This document shows positions 9,491 to 18,426 of a DNA stretch of 64,000 nucleotides, piece after piece (the stretch's first letter is position 1; the number at the start of each line of letters is the position of its first letter). Under the pieces are notes generated by a model, which had not been told where the DNA came from, did not search any database, and saw only the letters and a program-made list of their open reading frames with translations. The stretch spans positions 124,001 to 188,000 of the forward strand of contig NZ_AUAC01000003.1 in assembly GCF_000428525.1 (NCBI RefSeq). Reading direction: 5' to 3'. Both the position numbers and the translations under genes were made by a program. The stretch comes from Hellea balneolensis DSM 19091 (lineage in GTDB: Bacteria > Pseudomonadota > Alphaproteobacteria > Caulobacterales > Maricaulaceae).

Positions 9491-10411
9491 ATGGCACAAA
9501 CATCTCCAAAACCGCTCTCATTTCAGGGCCTCATCCTCACCCTACAAAATTACTGGGCGGCGCAAGGCTGCGTGATTTTGCAGCCCTTTGATACAGAGGT
9601 CGGGGCCGGGACGCTCCACCCCGCGACGGTATTACGCTCGCTTGGGCCAAAGCCGTGGAATGTCGCCTATGTGCAGCCCTCGCGCCGTCCGGCCGATGGC
9701 CGCTATGGTGAGAACCCGAACCGCCTTCAGCATTATTATCAATTCCAAGTCATTATGAAGCCCAACCCGCCTAATTATCAGGAGCTTTATCTCGGCTCCC
9801 TTGAGGCGATTGGCATTGATATGGATTTGCACGATATTCGCTTTGTCGAAGATGACTGGGAAAACCCAACTGTAGGAGCTTGGGGTCTGGGCTGGGAAGT
9901 CTGGTGCGACGGTATGGAGGTCAGCCAATATACTTATTTCCAGCAAGTTGGCGGTATGGATTTGGATATGGTCTCGGGTGAGCTCACTTATGGGCTCGAG
10001 CGTCTCGCCATGTATGTGCAAAATGTCGATAATGTCTATGACCTCGTCTTTACCGAAGCCAATGAAGCCAACGGGACGCCCGAAGTGCTTTACGGCGATG
10101 TGTTCCATCAAAACGAAGTGCAGCAATCGACTTATAACTTTGAGCATGCCGATACAGATAAAATCCTCGAGAAATTCAAATTCGCCGAGGCGGAATGTAT
10201 GCATCTCTTGGGTCTTGAGAAGCCTTTGCCATTGCCCGCCTATGAACATGCATTGAAGGCCTCGCATTTATTTAACCTGCTCGACGCGCGCGGCGTGGTC
10301 TCTCCGACGCAACGGCAAGAATATATTAAACGTGTGCGTGATTTGGCGAAAGGCTGTGCAGAGGCGCATGTGGCGAATGAAAAGACCATAAAAGAAAAGG
10401 CGTGGAGCTAA
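9491..10411 (+). CDS. glyQ: Glycyl-tRNA synthetase alpha subunit
   Basis: 306 residues; catalytic alpha chain of the bacterial (alpha2beta2) glycyl-tRNA synthetase. Strong family sequence throughout: [61 protein letters not shown] and [10 protein letters not shown]. Follows a 141-base gap after the DUF2007 gene and is directly followed by glyS, two bases after its stop. Confidence 0.98.
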   Translation: MAQTSPKPLSFQGLILTLQNYWAAQGCVILQPFDTEVGAGTLHPATVLRSLGPKPWNVAYVQPSRRPADGRYGENPNRLQHYYQFQVIMKPNPPNYQELYLGSLEAIGIDMDLHDIRFVEDDWENPTVGAWGLGWEVWCDGMEVSQYTYFQQVGGMDLDMVSGELTYGLERLAMYVQNVDNVYDLVFTEANEANGTPEVLYGDVFHQNEVQQSTYNFEHADTDKILEKFKFAEAECMHLLGLEKPLPLPAYEHALKASHLFNLLDARGVVSPTQRQEYIKRVRDLAKGCAEAHVANEKTIKEKAWS

Positions 10412-10413
10412 TC

Positions 10414-12606
10414 ATGGCTGAATTCCTTTTTGAAATTTTCTGCGAAGAAATTCCGGCGCGTATGCAGGTTCGGGCAGGGGCGGATTTAAGCAAAGCGCTA
10501 ACCGATGGCCTTAAGAAAGCTGGCCTGACCGTGGAGAATGAGCATTGCTACACGGGGCCGCGGCGTTTGGTCTTTACGGCGGATATTCCGCTCCGCTCGC
10601 CTGACATTTCCGAAGAGCGTAAGGGCCCGCGTGTGGGGTCTCCTGAGCAGGCGCTTGCAGGTTTTATGCGCGGGGCGGGGCTGTCTGATATTTCCGAAGC
10701 GCAAATCCGCACTGACCCGAAAAAGGGTGAGTATTATGTCGCCGTGATTGAGAAATCCGGCGAGGATAGCGCGGCGATTATTGCGGGGCTTATCCCCGAT
10801 ATCATGAATAATTTCCCGTGGCCGAAATCGATGAAATCGGGCCGGTCTAATTTCCGTTGGGTGCGTCCGCTGCAAAGCATGATTTGCTTGCTGGGTGGTA
10901 AGACAATCGAATTTGAGGTCGGCGGAATTACGTCAGGCAACACCACCGAAGGTCACCGCCGTCACGGCAAGGGGCCTTTCAGCATTGAGCATTTTGACGA
11001 TTACAAAAAGACACTCGAAGGCAAGGGGAAAGTCATCCTCTCGGCTGAAACGCGTAAGGAATTGATTATCGAACAAGCCCGTCAAGCTTGCTCCGCCAAG
11101 GGATTGGAATTGGTCGAAGATGAAGGCCTGCTTAATGAAGTGGCGGGACTGGCGGAATGGCCTGTGGTTATACTCGGCGATATGGATCCGAGTTTCCTCG
11201 AATTGCCGGGGGAAGTCATTCGCCTCTCTATGCGCACCCACCAAAAATACTTCGCGGTAAGAGACCCCAAAACGGGAGAGCTTGCACCGAATTTTGTGGT
11301 GGTGGCAAACCAAGACGCGCCTGATGGCGGCGTTGAAATTGCCAAGGGGAACAGCAAGGTTCTCTCCGCCCGCCTCGCCGATGCGCAATTCTTCCAGAGC
11401 GAAGATGCCAAGAAAAAGCTGATTGAGTATTATGATAAGCTGGACACGGTGGTGTTCCATAAGAAGCTTGGCTCTATCCGTGATAAGGCTGAACGCGTGG
11501 CTGCGCTTGCGCGGGAACTTGCGCCGAAAGTGGGCGCGGATGCGGATGCTGCAGAACAAGCCGCCAAGCTCGCGAAGTGTGATTTGGTGACGCAGACGGT
11601 GGTTGAATTCACATCCCTCCAAGGACAGATTGGCGCGCAAATGTATCGCCGTGAAAGTGGCGACGCCGATATCGCAACCGCCATAGAACAGCATTACAAA
11701 CCCCAAGGGCCAAGCGATGCCGTGCCGACGAACCCTGTCACCGTGGCTGTGGCGCTCGCCGATAAGCTCGACACGCTGGTTGGGTTCTGGGCGATTGATG
11801 AAAAGCCCACAGGCTCAAAAGACCCCTTTGCCCTAAGACGCGCGGCGCTCGGTGTGGTGCGGATTATTTTGGAGAATGAGAAGCCGATTGATTTACATGA
11901 AATTTTAGGCGGTCATTTTATGTACCCTATGAAAATATCTTCTGGATCACTCGCTGATGGTGGTGGTTATGGTTTTGGAGGGCAGATAGATTTCTTAATC
12001 GAGCTCGGTTTGATAATGAGTGGCGGTGGGTATGGTGGGCCAGAGAACGAGAAGGAAGGTTTTTTCAAATCAGCCATTGTCCCTGAATATGTCGATAGTC
12101 TCCTCACCTTCATCCTCGACCGTCTCAAAGTTTATCTTCGCGACAAGGGTGTTCGTCATGACATCATAGAATCTGTTCTTGGTAGTGGCGAAGACGACCT
12201 CGTCGCTATCGTCAATCGCGTCACCGCCCTGCAATCCTTCCTCGGCACATCCGAGGGTGAGAACCTGCTAGCGGGATATAAACGCGCGGCGAATATCTTG
12301 AAGGCTGAAGCGAAGAAGGGTGACTTGCCATCTGGAGATATCGACACATTGTCGCAGACAGAGGCGCTCGCTTTACAACAATCGCTTTCGAAAGCGAAAC
12401 CCGCCATTGAGACCGCTCTGGCCGAAGAGTCTTATTCTACTGCCATGACAGCGTTGTCGGAATTGCGCGGCCCCATTGATGCCTTTTTCGACAATGTGAT
12501 GGTTGTTGCCGAGGATAAGATTGAACGTGAAAACAACCTTAGACTTTTAGGGCTAATACGTGATACCGCGCGTCAAATCGCCGATTTTGACCGCATAAAC
12601 GGTTAA
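10414..12606 (+). CDS. glyS: Glycyl-tRNA synthetase beta subunit with Gly-rich insertion
   Basis: 730 residues from ATG at 10414 (MAEFLFEIFCEEIPARMQ, the family N-terminus); GTG at 10402 would overlap glyQ and is less likely. Contains the HD-like and tRNA-binding regions, with DPFALRRAALGVVRIILE and the C-terminal DALR-type anticodon-binding domain. Residues about 505-550 carry a Gly/Tyr-rich stretch (two copies of GGGYG, at residues about 516-520 and 538-542) between ALRRAALGV and the helix VDSLLTFILDRLKV. I do not recall this in E. coli GlyS (689 residues), so it accounts for much of the extra length. The frame is continuous through the insertion, so it should be translated. Confidence 0.96.
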   Translation: MAEFLFEIFCEEIPARMQVRAGADLSKALTDGLKKAGLTVENEHCYTGPRRLVFTADIPLRSPDISEERKGPRVGSPEQALAGFMRGAGLSDISEAQIRTDPKKGEYYVAVIEKSGEDSAAIIAGLIPDIMNNFPWPKSMKSGRSNFRWVRPLQSMICLLGGKTIEFEVGGITSGNTTEGHRRHGKGPFSIEHFDDYKKTLEGKGKVILSAETRKELIIEQARQACSAKGLELVEDEGLLNEVAGLAEWPVVILGDMDPSFLELPGEVIRLSMRTHQKYFAVRDPKTGELAPNFVVVANQDAPDGGVEIAKGNSKVLSARLADAQFFQSEDAKKKLIEYYDKLDTVVFHKKLGSIRDKAERVAALARELAPKVGADADAAEQAAKLAKCDLVTQTVVEFTSLQGQIGAQMYRRESGDADIATAIEQHYKPQGPSDAVPTNPVTVAVALADKLDTLVGFWAIDEKPTGSKDPFALRRAALGVVRIILENEKPIDLHEILGGHFMYPMKISSGSLADGGGYGFGGQIDFLIELGLIMSGGGYGGPENEKEGFFKSAIVPEYVDSLLTFILDRLKVYLRDKGVRHDIIESVLGSGEDDLVAIVNRVTALQSFLGTSEGENLLAGYKRAANILKAEAKKGDLPSGDIDTLSQTEALALQQSLSKAKPAIETALAEESYSTAMTALSELRGPIDAFFDNVMVVAEDKIERENNLRLLGLIRDTARQIADFDRING

Positions 12607-12661
12607 TATCTCTATGTTACAGGCTCCCGAAAAATAGGGGCAGATTATATGGAATGGTCCT

Positions 12662-15316
12662 ATGACAAAATGGGTTTATAATTTCGGTGGCGGCTCTGCA
12701 GAGGGCGACACCTCCATGAAAAACCTGCTCGGCGGAAAAGGTGCGAACCTTGCTGAAATGGCCTCGCTCGGATTGCCTGTGCCGCCCGGTTTTACCATGA
12801 CTGCCGAAGTCTGCACGTCTTATTACGATAATGGCGAAAAATACCCAGACGATCTGGACCCGCAGACTGAGGCGGGCCTTGCCCATATTGAAAAACTGAC
12901 CGGGAAAAAATTTGGCGATGCGGCAAACCCGCTGCTAGTCTCTGTGCGCTCCGGCGCGCGGGCCTCTATGCCGGGCATGATGGACACCGTCCTTAATTTG
13001 GGTCTGAACGATACCACCGTCGAAGGTCTGGCCGCGCTCTCCGGTGACCGCCGTTTTGCGCTCGATAGCTATCGCCGTTTCATCACCATGTATTCTGACG
13101 TGGTATTGGGCGTGCATCACCATACATTTGAAGACATCTTAGAGCGTCATAAAGATGATGAAGGCTATGTGCTGGATACGGAAATGACGGCAGGCGATTG
13201 GGAAGCCGTGATTGGCCGTTTCAAAGACGCCGTGAAACGTGAGCTCGGACGCGACTTCCCGCAAGACCCGCGCGAGCAATTGCAAGGCGCGATTGATGCC
13301 GTCTTTGGTAGTTGGATGAATGAGCGGGCCATCGTCTATCGCCGCCTTAATGACATCCCCGCCGCCTGGGGCACCGCCGTCAATGTCCAAGCTATGGTCT
13401 TTGGCAATATGGGCGAAACCTCCGCGACGGGCGTGGCCTTTACCCGCGACCCGTCCACGGGCGAGAACACCTATTACGGAGAGTTCCTGATAAACGCGCA
13501 GGGCGAAGATGTGGTGGCGGGTATCCGCACGCCGCAAACACTGACAAAAAAAGCCCGCGAAGAGATGGGCGAAGAGGCGCCGTCCATGGAAGAGGCTATG
13601 CCCGATGTTTACGGGCAGCTCGCGGCGACCTTCGTTAAACTCGAAGACCATTACCGCGACATGCAGGACATCGAATTTACCGTTGAGCAGGGTAAGCTGT
13701 GGATGCTGCAAACGCGGACGGGGAAACGCACGGCGCGGGCGGCGCTGAAAATTGCGGTGGATATGGCCGAGGCGGGACAGATTACCCATGACGAAGCCTT
13801 GATGCGGATTGAGCCTTTATCGCTCGACCAACTTCTCCACCCAACGCTGAACCCCGATGCCCCGCGGGACGTGATTGCGATGGGATTGCCGGCCTCTCCG
13901 GGCGCGGCGATTGGCGAGGTAGTGTTCAGTTCTGACGAAGCTGAGGAGTTGAGAAAAGCGGGGCACAAAGTCATTCTCGTGCGCACGGAAACAAGCCCTG
14001 AAGATATTCACGGCATGCACGCCGCCGAAGCCATTGTCACGGCGCGGGGCGGCATGACCTCTCACGCCGCCGTAGTTGCGCGCGGCATGGGGAAACCTTG
14101 TGTCTCTGGCGCAGGGAATATCCGTATTGATATGGACGCGCAGGAGTTTTCCGTCGCGGGCCGCATTATCAAAAAAGGCGAGATCGTCACGGTGGACGGC
14201 GCAAGCGGACAGGTCTTCATGGGCGCGGTGGATATGGTGCAGCCGGAACTCTCCGGTGATTTTGCCAAGGTCATGGACTGGGCGGATGAGGCCCGCACGC
14301 TGGGTATTCGTACCAATGCGGAAACACCGCTCGACGTGCAAACCGCTAAAGATTTTGGCGCAGAAGGTATTGGCCTTTGCCGCACGGAACATATGTTTTT
14401 CGAGGCGGATCGTCTAGCCCATTTCCGCGAAATGATTTTGGCGACGGATAAAAAGGGCCGCGAAGATGCGCTCGCGAAAATCCTCCCCGTACAGCGCGAA
14501 GATTTCGCTGCAATTTTCCGCATCATGAAAGACCGTCCCTGCACGATACGCCTGCTGGATCCGCCGCTGCATGAGTTTCTGCCGCATACGGAAGCTGACA
14601 TTCAATCGGTCGCTGAGACTTTAAATTTGCCAGCAAAAGAACTCATGGCACGTGCAAGAGAACTTGCTGAATCTAACCCTATGTTGGGTCACCGTGGTTG
14701 CCGTTTGGGAATCTCCTATCCCGAAATTTACGAAATGCAGGCCCGCGCGATTTTTGAGGCCGAAATCATGGTCGAGAAAGAAACAGGCCGTAAGCCCACA
14801 GCGGAAATAATGATACCGCTCGTGTCATCCGCCAAGGAACTCGAAATCCTGCGTGAAGCGATTATCCGTGTGGCCGATGAGGTTGGCGGAGTGCATTACA
14901 CCATCGGAACGATGATTGAACTCCCCCGCGCTGCGCTGCGGGCAGGGGACATTGCCGAGCACGCCAAATTCTTTAGTTTCGGCACCAATGATTTGACGCA
15001 GACAACCTTTGGCCTCTCGCGTGATGATGCCGGGCGCTTCTTGCCAGACTATGTTGCCGCAGGCATTATGGAAAAAGACCCCTTTGTGACGCTTGACCAA
15101 GACGGCGTGGGTGACCTCATCAAAATCGCGGCTGAGAGGGGCCGTGCCACGCGCCCTGATATTAAGCTTGGAATATGCGGCGAACATGGCGGCGATCCGG
15201 CCTCTATCACCTTTTGCCATAATGCAGGGCTAGATTATGTCTCTTGCTCACCCTACCGCGTCCCAATCGCGCGCTTATCCGCCGCCCAAGCAGCGATTGC
15301 GACCAAGATGGCGTAG
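12662..15316 (+). CDS. ppdK: Pyruvate, phosphate dikinase
   Basis: 884 residues. Interconverts ATP, phosphate and pyruvate with AMP, diphosphate and phosphoenolpyruvate, serving gluconeogenesis or PPi-dependent glycolysis. N-terminal ATP-grasp domain (LLGGKGANLAEMASLGLPVPPG), swivelling phosphohistidine domain with catalytic His468 in GGMTSHAAVVARG, and a C-terminal PEP/pyruvate TIM barrel with SFGTNDLTQTTFG and Cys839 in GICGEHGGDP. Length and order are normal for bacterial PPDK. Ends AAQAAIATKMA; a degenerate copy of that end occurs again at 16628-16681. Confidence 0.98.
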   Translation: MTKWVYNFGGGSAEGDTSMKNLLGGKGANLAEMASLGLPVPPGFTMTAEVCTSYYDNGEKYPDDLDPQTEAGLAHIEKLTGKKFGDAANPLLVSVRSGARASMPGMMDTVLNLGLNDTTVEGLAALSGDRRFALDSYRRFITMYSDVVLGVHHHTFEDILERHKDDEGYVLDTEMTAGDWEAVIGRFKDAVKRELGRDFPQDPREQLQGAIDAVFGSWMNERAIVYRRLNDIPAAWGTAVNVQAMVFGNMGETSATGVAFTRDPSTGENTYYGEFLINAQGEDVVAGIRTPQTLTKKAREEMGEEAPSMEEAMPDVYGQLAATFVKLEDHYRDMQDIEFTVEQGKLWMLQTRTGKRTARAALKIAVDMAEAGQITHDEALMRIEPLSLDQLLHPTLNPDAPRDVIAMGLPASPGAAIGEVVFSSDEAEELRKAGHKVILVRTETSPEDIHGMHAAEAIVTARGGMTSHAAVVARGMGKPCVSGAGNIRIDMDAQEFSVAGRIIKKGEIVTVDGASGQVFMGAVDMVQPELSGDFAKVMDWADEARTLGIRTNAETPLDVQTAKDFGAEGIGLCRTEHMFFEADRLAHFREMILATDKKGREDALAKILPVQREDFAAIFRIMKDRPCTIRLLDPPLHEFLPHTEADIQSVAETLNLPAKELMARARELAESNPMLGHRGCRLGISYPEIYEMQARAIFEAEIMVEKETGRKPTAEIMIPLVSSAKELEILREAIIRVADEVGGVHYTIGTMIELPRAALRAGDIAEHAKFFSFGTNDLTQTTFGLSRDDAGRFLPDYVAAGIMEKDPFVTLDQDGVGDLIKIAAERGRATRPDIKLGICGEHGGDPASITFCHNAGLDYVSCSPYRVPIARLSAAQAAIATKMA

Positions 15317-15355
15317 AACGCTTAGGACTAGCTCTGTTTTTTCAGGATTAATTAT

Positions 15356-16597
15356 ATGAGCTACTTTTGCAGATTGATGAATCTGGTATTCGCAGCCTTT
15401 ATAACGTTTTCCTTTTCTTCTTGCTCCGTAACCGAGGTGGCCTCTGAATCGTCCGCCGCCCTATCAGATGTGCAAGATGGAGCTTTTAAGAGGGTCAAGG
15501 TAGCTTTGTGTGACAAACAAATCGCCCTTCTGGGCGAGGGTCCTAATCACGGTGAAGGGACGACGGTAGCCTTTAAAGCTAAACTAGCCCAAGCCCTCAT
15601 CGAGGATTGTGGCTTTTCTCTTCTGCTTTTTGAAAGTAGTCTTTACGAGGCTGTAAAGGTAAATCGAGATATTTCAGAAGGCCGCATGGTTGACCGCCAA
15701 GATGTAGAAGCGGTTATTAGCTTTCTATGGCGCGATGAAGTTGAGATGGGGCCTTTAATTAACTTCCTTCACAAAGCTGTAAATAGTGGGTCGCTCACAA
15801 TTGGTGGTATTGATGACCAGATTGGGAGTAGAGGGCAAGACTATGCCAATTTCGTCATGCCAATCGACATTACTAAAGGCATGGTTGAAACTAAAGGCAT
15901 GGTTAAAGTACGGAAAGATGAGTGTCGCGCGGCTCTCAGCCAAAGGATTTTCTACTCTTTTGCTGAAGATGACCCCTATAACGTCTCTAAAAAGCAATTC
16001 ATCCTCTCCTGTTTAAAAAATATAGTGGAGGGCAAGTCAGATGCGGAGCCATATGACCCGCATGCCGCGATGACTGAAAGCCTTTACCGTATGGTTCATC
16101 GGGATTTGATCAATAACAGGAGTCGAATTATTGGCCGCGAAAGGTCGATGTATAAGAATTTTGAGTATTGGTTTAATCGTCGTGGTGACACTCCCAAAAC
16201 CATTATATGGGGCGCTACTGTTCATACTGCTAAAAGCGGGTCAGTGCTTGATCTCTCTAATAATGACCCACACTTTGGCGCCCTGATCAACTCTCAATTT
16301 GAGGAAGACGCATATGTCGTGGGATTTTCGTCTTTGACAGGCAGTCATTCTTTGATGGGGCGCGGCATATCGGATTTACCCGCCGCACCTGAAAGTTCCA
16401 TAGAAGCCGTAACCTTTGAGATCACGCACGGCGATGTAGCATTTCTTTCCGCCGCAGAGCTCATGCGCTTTGGCGAGGCTCCTGCGGCGGCTATGACTAA
16501 TTCATACCAAGTAAGGGATTGGAGCTCATTGCTTGATGGTATGGTTATCTTTCGTGAACAAAAACCACCAATTAAGAGTAATGAAGAATTGCAGTAG
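15356..16597 (+). CDS. Erythromycin-esterase-like secreted (lipo)protein
   Basis: 413 residues. An N-terminal hydrophobic segment ending FSFSSC suggests lipoprotein export. The mature part shows the erythromycin-esterase/EreA-like pattern: ALLGEGPNHGEGTTVAFK (compare GE.THGT in that family), LLLFESSLYEA and IWGATVHTAK. Many members of this family are not antibiotic esterases, so the substrate is unknown and resistance should not be assumed. Residues about 175-190 hold a short tandem repeat (TKGMVE/TKGMVK). The gene is more AT-rich than ppdK and is flanked downstream by a second, decayed ppdK 3' end, so it looks inserted. Confidence 0.75.
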   Translation: MSYFCRLMNLVFAAFITFSFSSCSVTEVASESSAALSDVQDGAFKRVKVALCDKQIALLGEGPNHGEGTTVAFKAKLAQALIEDCGFSLLLFESSLYEAVKVNRDISEGRMVDRQDVEAVISFLWRDEVEMGPLINFLHKAVNSGSLTIGGIDDQIGSRGQDYANFVMPIDITKGMVETKGMVKVRKDECRAALSQRIFYSFAEDDPYNVSKKQFILSCLKNIVEGKSDAEPYDPHAAMTESLYRMVHRDLINNRSRIIGRERSMYKNFEYWFNRRGDTPKTIIWGATVHTAKSGSVLDLSNNDPHFGALINSQFEEDAYVVGFSSLTGSHSLMGRGISDLPAAPESSIEAVTFEITHGDVAFLSAAELMRFGEAPAAAMTNSYQVRDWSSLLDGMVIFREQKPPIKSNEELQ

Positions 16598-16627
16598 AAT
16601 GCAGTCGCGACTTCTTCTATAATCTCT

Positions 16628-16681
16628 TCGATCGCGAAATTGGCTGCGGCTCAAGCAGCGATTGCAAATAAGAGAGTATAA
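16628..16681 (+). pseudogene. Remnant of a second ppdK 3' end
   Basis: Translating 16628-16681 gives 17 residues and a stop, SIAKLAAAQAAIANKRV, which aligns with the last 17 residues of the intact PpdK, PIARLSAAQAAIATKMA (11 of 17 identical, counted by hand), including a shared 14-base block CAAGCAGCGATTGC. The stop is followed three bases later by the next gene's ATG. No further ppdK similarity is visible upstream. Best read as the trace of a partial duplication or a recombination that placed the esterase-like gene between ppdK and its former neighbour. Confidence 0.75.
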
Positions 16682-16684
16682 TTC

Positions 16685-17329
16685 ATGGCAGAACAAGTTG
16701 ACGTTTATTGGTCTTTTCGCAGCCCCTATTCTTATTTGGTTACGCCTGACCTTTTAAAGCTGAAAGAAGATTTCGACGTTGATGTAAATCTGCGCGTCGT
16801 CTTGCCAATTGCCGTTCGGTCAAAAGCCGCGCTTTTCGACCCGTCTAATATGAAGCCCGTCATGTATATCCTGATGGATAGTCTGCGCCGCGCGGAATTT
16901 TTGGGGATGCCTTTAGCCTTTCCAAGACCTGACCCTGTCGCGCAAAACCAACAGACATTTGAGGTTTCCGAAGACCAGCCTTATATTTTCTGGATAAGTA
17001 AATTGGGCGTAGAAGCCCAGCGCCAAGGTAAAGGCATAGAATTTGCGGTGAATGTTTCGCGCCATATATGGGGCGGGACAGAAAATTGGCATGTAGGTGA
17101 TTACCTTGCCAAGGCCGCCGCCGAGGCTGGATTAGATTTTACGCAGATGGAAAAAGCTATAGAGGGCGATACCCATTTGAACGAAATCGAAGATAATCAA
17201 AAAGCTCTGGACGCGGCAGGACATTGGGGTGTCCCGACTATGGTTGTCAAAGGAGAGCCATTTTTTGGTCAAGACCGTATCGACACGCTCCGTTGGAGAC
17301 TCGAAAAATTGGGTTTGGCTAAGGCTTAG
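16685..17329 (+). CDS. 2-hydroxychromene-2-carboxylate isomerase / DsbA-family oxidoreductase-like protein
   Basis: 214 residues with a thioredoxin-like fold of the kappa-GST/HCCA-isomerase group. The N-terminal active-site segment reads VDVYWSFRSPYSYL, with Ser in place of the CXXC of DsbA, as in HCCA isomerases. Near the C-terminus HWGVPTMVVKGEPFFGQDRI contains the conserved cis-Pro loop and the FFGQDR motif. HCCA isomerases act in naphthalene breakdown, but most homologues have unknown, probably glutathione-linked, substrates. It starts three bases after the ppdK 3' remnant, suggesting it was once directly downstream of a ppdK gene. Confidence 0.88.
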   Translation: MAEQVDVYWSFRSPYSYLVTPDLLKLKEDFDVDVNLRVVLPIAVRSKAALFDPSNMKPVMYILMDSLRRAEFLGMPLAFPRPDPVAQNQQTFEVSEDQPYIFWISKLGVEAQRQGKGIEFAVNVSRHIWGGTENWHVGDYLAKAAAEAGLDFTQMEKAIEGDTHLNEIEDNQKALDAAGHWGVPTMVVKGEPFFGQDRIDTLRWRLEKLGLAKA

Positions 17330-17476
17330 CTTGGTTTTATATGGGCCGCCGATGCGGTGTTGAGCCTAGGCTATGAAAGGCATGTATAGCCCTAAAAACT
17401 CTTACCATTAGAGTGAAATTTCTAATTTTCATCCCTATATAGAGGAACGAATGCGAGATTATCGCGTTAAAGCTGT

Positions 17477-17493
17477 GAGTATTTCTAATACTC
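17477..17493. promoter_or_regulatory. Perfect inverted repeat upstream of the SleB gene
   Basis: GAGTATT-TCT-AATACTC: a 7-base perfect dyad with a 3-base centre, about 90 bases before the sleB-like start in a 252-base gap. It could be an operator or a small mRNA hairpin. The rest of the gap (17330-17581) is AT-rich and contains a second, shorter dyad ACTCT/AGAGT near 17400-17420. Confidence 0.35.
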
Positions 17494-17519
17494 TACACAA
17501 AATTAAGGGCTGATTAACC

Positions 17520-17585
17520 ATGAGTAAGGCAATCTGTTGCCATAAGAGCACAGTTGTAATGATTCTTTCACGGGGTGTGAGATGA
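17520..17585 (+). CDS. Possible 21-residue leader peptide upstream of the SleB gene
   Basis: ATG at 17520 opens a 21-codon frame (MSKAICCHKSTVVMILSRGVR) whose TGA overlaps the ATG of the hydrolase gene as ATGA, the usual geometry of translational coupling. A weak AAGGG lies 10 bases upstream of the ATG. Only the overlap and spacing support it; chance is quite possible for so short a frame. Confidence 0.25.
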   Translation: MSKAICCHKSTVVMILSRGVR

Positions 17586-18385
17586 AGCATTGTAACGACA
17601 AGGCGGAGGCTATAGGCCCCGCCGCTATGGTAGATTATATGCGACCAAAGCGTTATATATTTGCGGGCTGGGCTGTTGCTATGACAGCGATTGCCGGCGC
17701 GGCATGGGCCTTTCCCGCCATTGCGGAAAAGGCTGCAAGCCAGCGTGAGTCGGCTGTGTGGCAAGCGCGGGCCGAAGCTTTCCAAGGCGTAGATCTGTCA
17801 CAGGTTAAAATTTCGGGCCTTGCCGAAACGCTAAGTGATTATCATCTCGACAAAACCCTCGCTAATTCGCTTATGCGCGATGTCGCCATGACCGAAGACT
17901 TACTGGCCGTTGAGCCGGACGTTTTCGACACAGCAAAGTTTAAAGCCCAAGAGCATCGCTGTCTGGCCGAGGCCGTTTATTACGAAGCTCGCTCAGAGAC
18001 CAAATCAGGCCAAAAAGCTGTGGCTGAAGTGGTTCTCAACCGCGTTAAATCTAAGCATTACCCTAACACAATTTGCGGCGTTGTTTATCAAGGTGCCGAG
18101 CGCAGAACAGGCTGTCAGTTCAGCTTCACCTGTGATGGCTCAACCATGAAAGAGCCCATAGGCAAACATTGGGTGCGTTCCAAAGATGTGGCGGCCCTCG
18201 TGATAACAGGCGGCGTCCAACCTTTCACGGACCGTTCGACGCATTATCATACTGTGGCCGTAAACCCGGTTTGGTCAGATTATCTGCGCCCCACGAAACA
18301 AATTGGTTATCACAAATTTTACCGCTTTAAATTCAAAGAACGCCCGGCCAAAAGCGCGAGCGTAAACGTCGCCCCGCCGACCTAG
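17582..18385 (+). CDS. SleB/CwlJ-type cell-wall hydrolase
   Basis: 267 residues with one membrane anchor near residues 25-50 (AGWAVAMTAIAGAAWAF) and a C-terminal Hydrolase_2 domain: CLAEAVYYEARSE, GQKAVAEVVLNRVKS, YPNTICGVVYQGAER and CQFSFTCDG. The Glu in the AEAVYYEAR motif is the likely catalytic residue of this lysozyme-like lytic enzyme. In non-sporulating alphaproteobacteria such proteins are peptidoglycan remodelling enzymes, not germination factors. ATG at 17627 (MVDYMRPKRY) is an alternative start nearer the membrane anchor. Confidence 0.87.
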   Translation: MKHCNDKAEAIGPAAMVDYMRPKRYIFAGWAVAMTAIAGAAWAFPAIAEKAASQRESAVWQARAEAFQGVDLSQVKISGLAETLSDYHLDKTLANSLMRDVAMTEDLLAVEPDVFDTAKFKAQEHRCLAEAVYYEARSETKSGQKAVAEVVLNRVKSKHYPNTICGVVYQGAERRTGCQFSFTCDGSTMKEPIGKHWVRSKDVAALVITGGVQPFTDRSTHYHTVAVNPVWSDYLRPTKQIGYHKFYRFKFKERPAKSASVNVAPPT

Positions 18386-18426
18386 AGATCATCAGGTGAG
18401 AACGTCTGTAAGCGCAATAAAAGCGT

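Noticed and set aside
13139-14601. Several long minus-strand frames inside ppdK and glyS
   Set aside because: GC-rich, high-expression genes routinely leave open antisense frames; composition (many His, Arg, Ala) and lack of ribosome sites mark them as shadows.
15356-16597. Macrolide resistance gene
   Set aside because: Only family-level resemblance to EreA; most members are not macrolide esterases and there is no resistance context.
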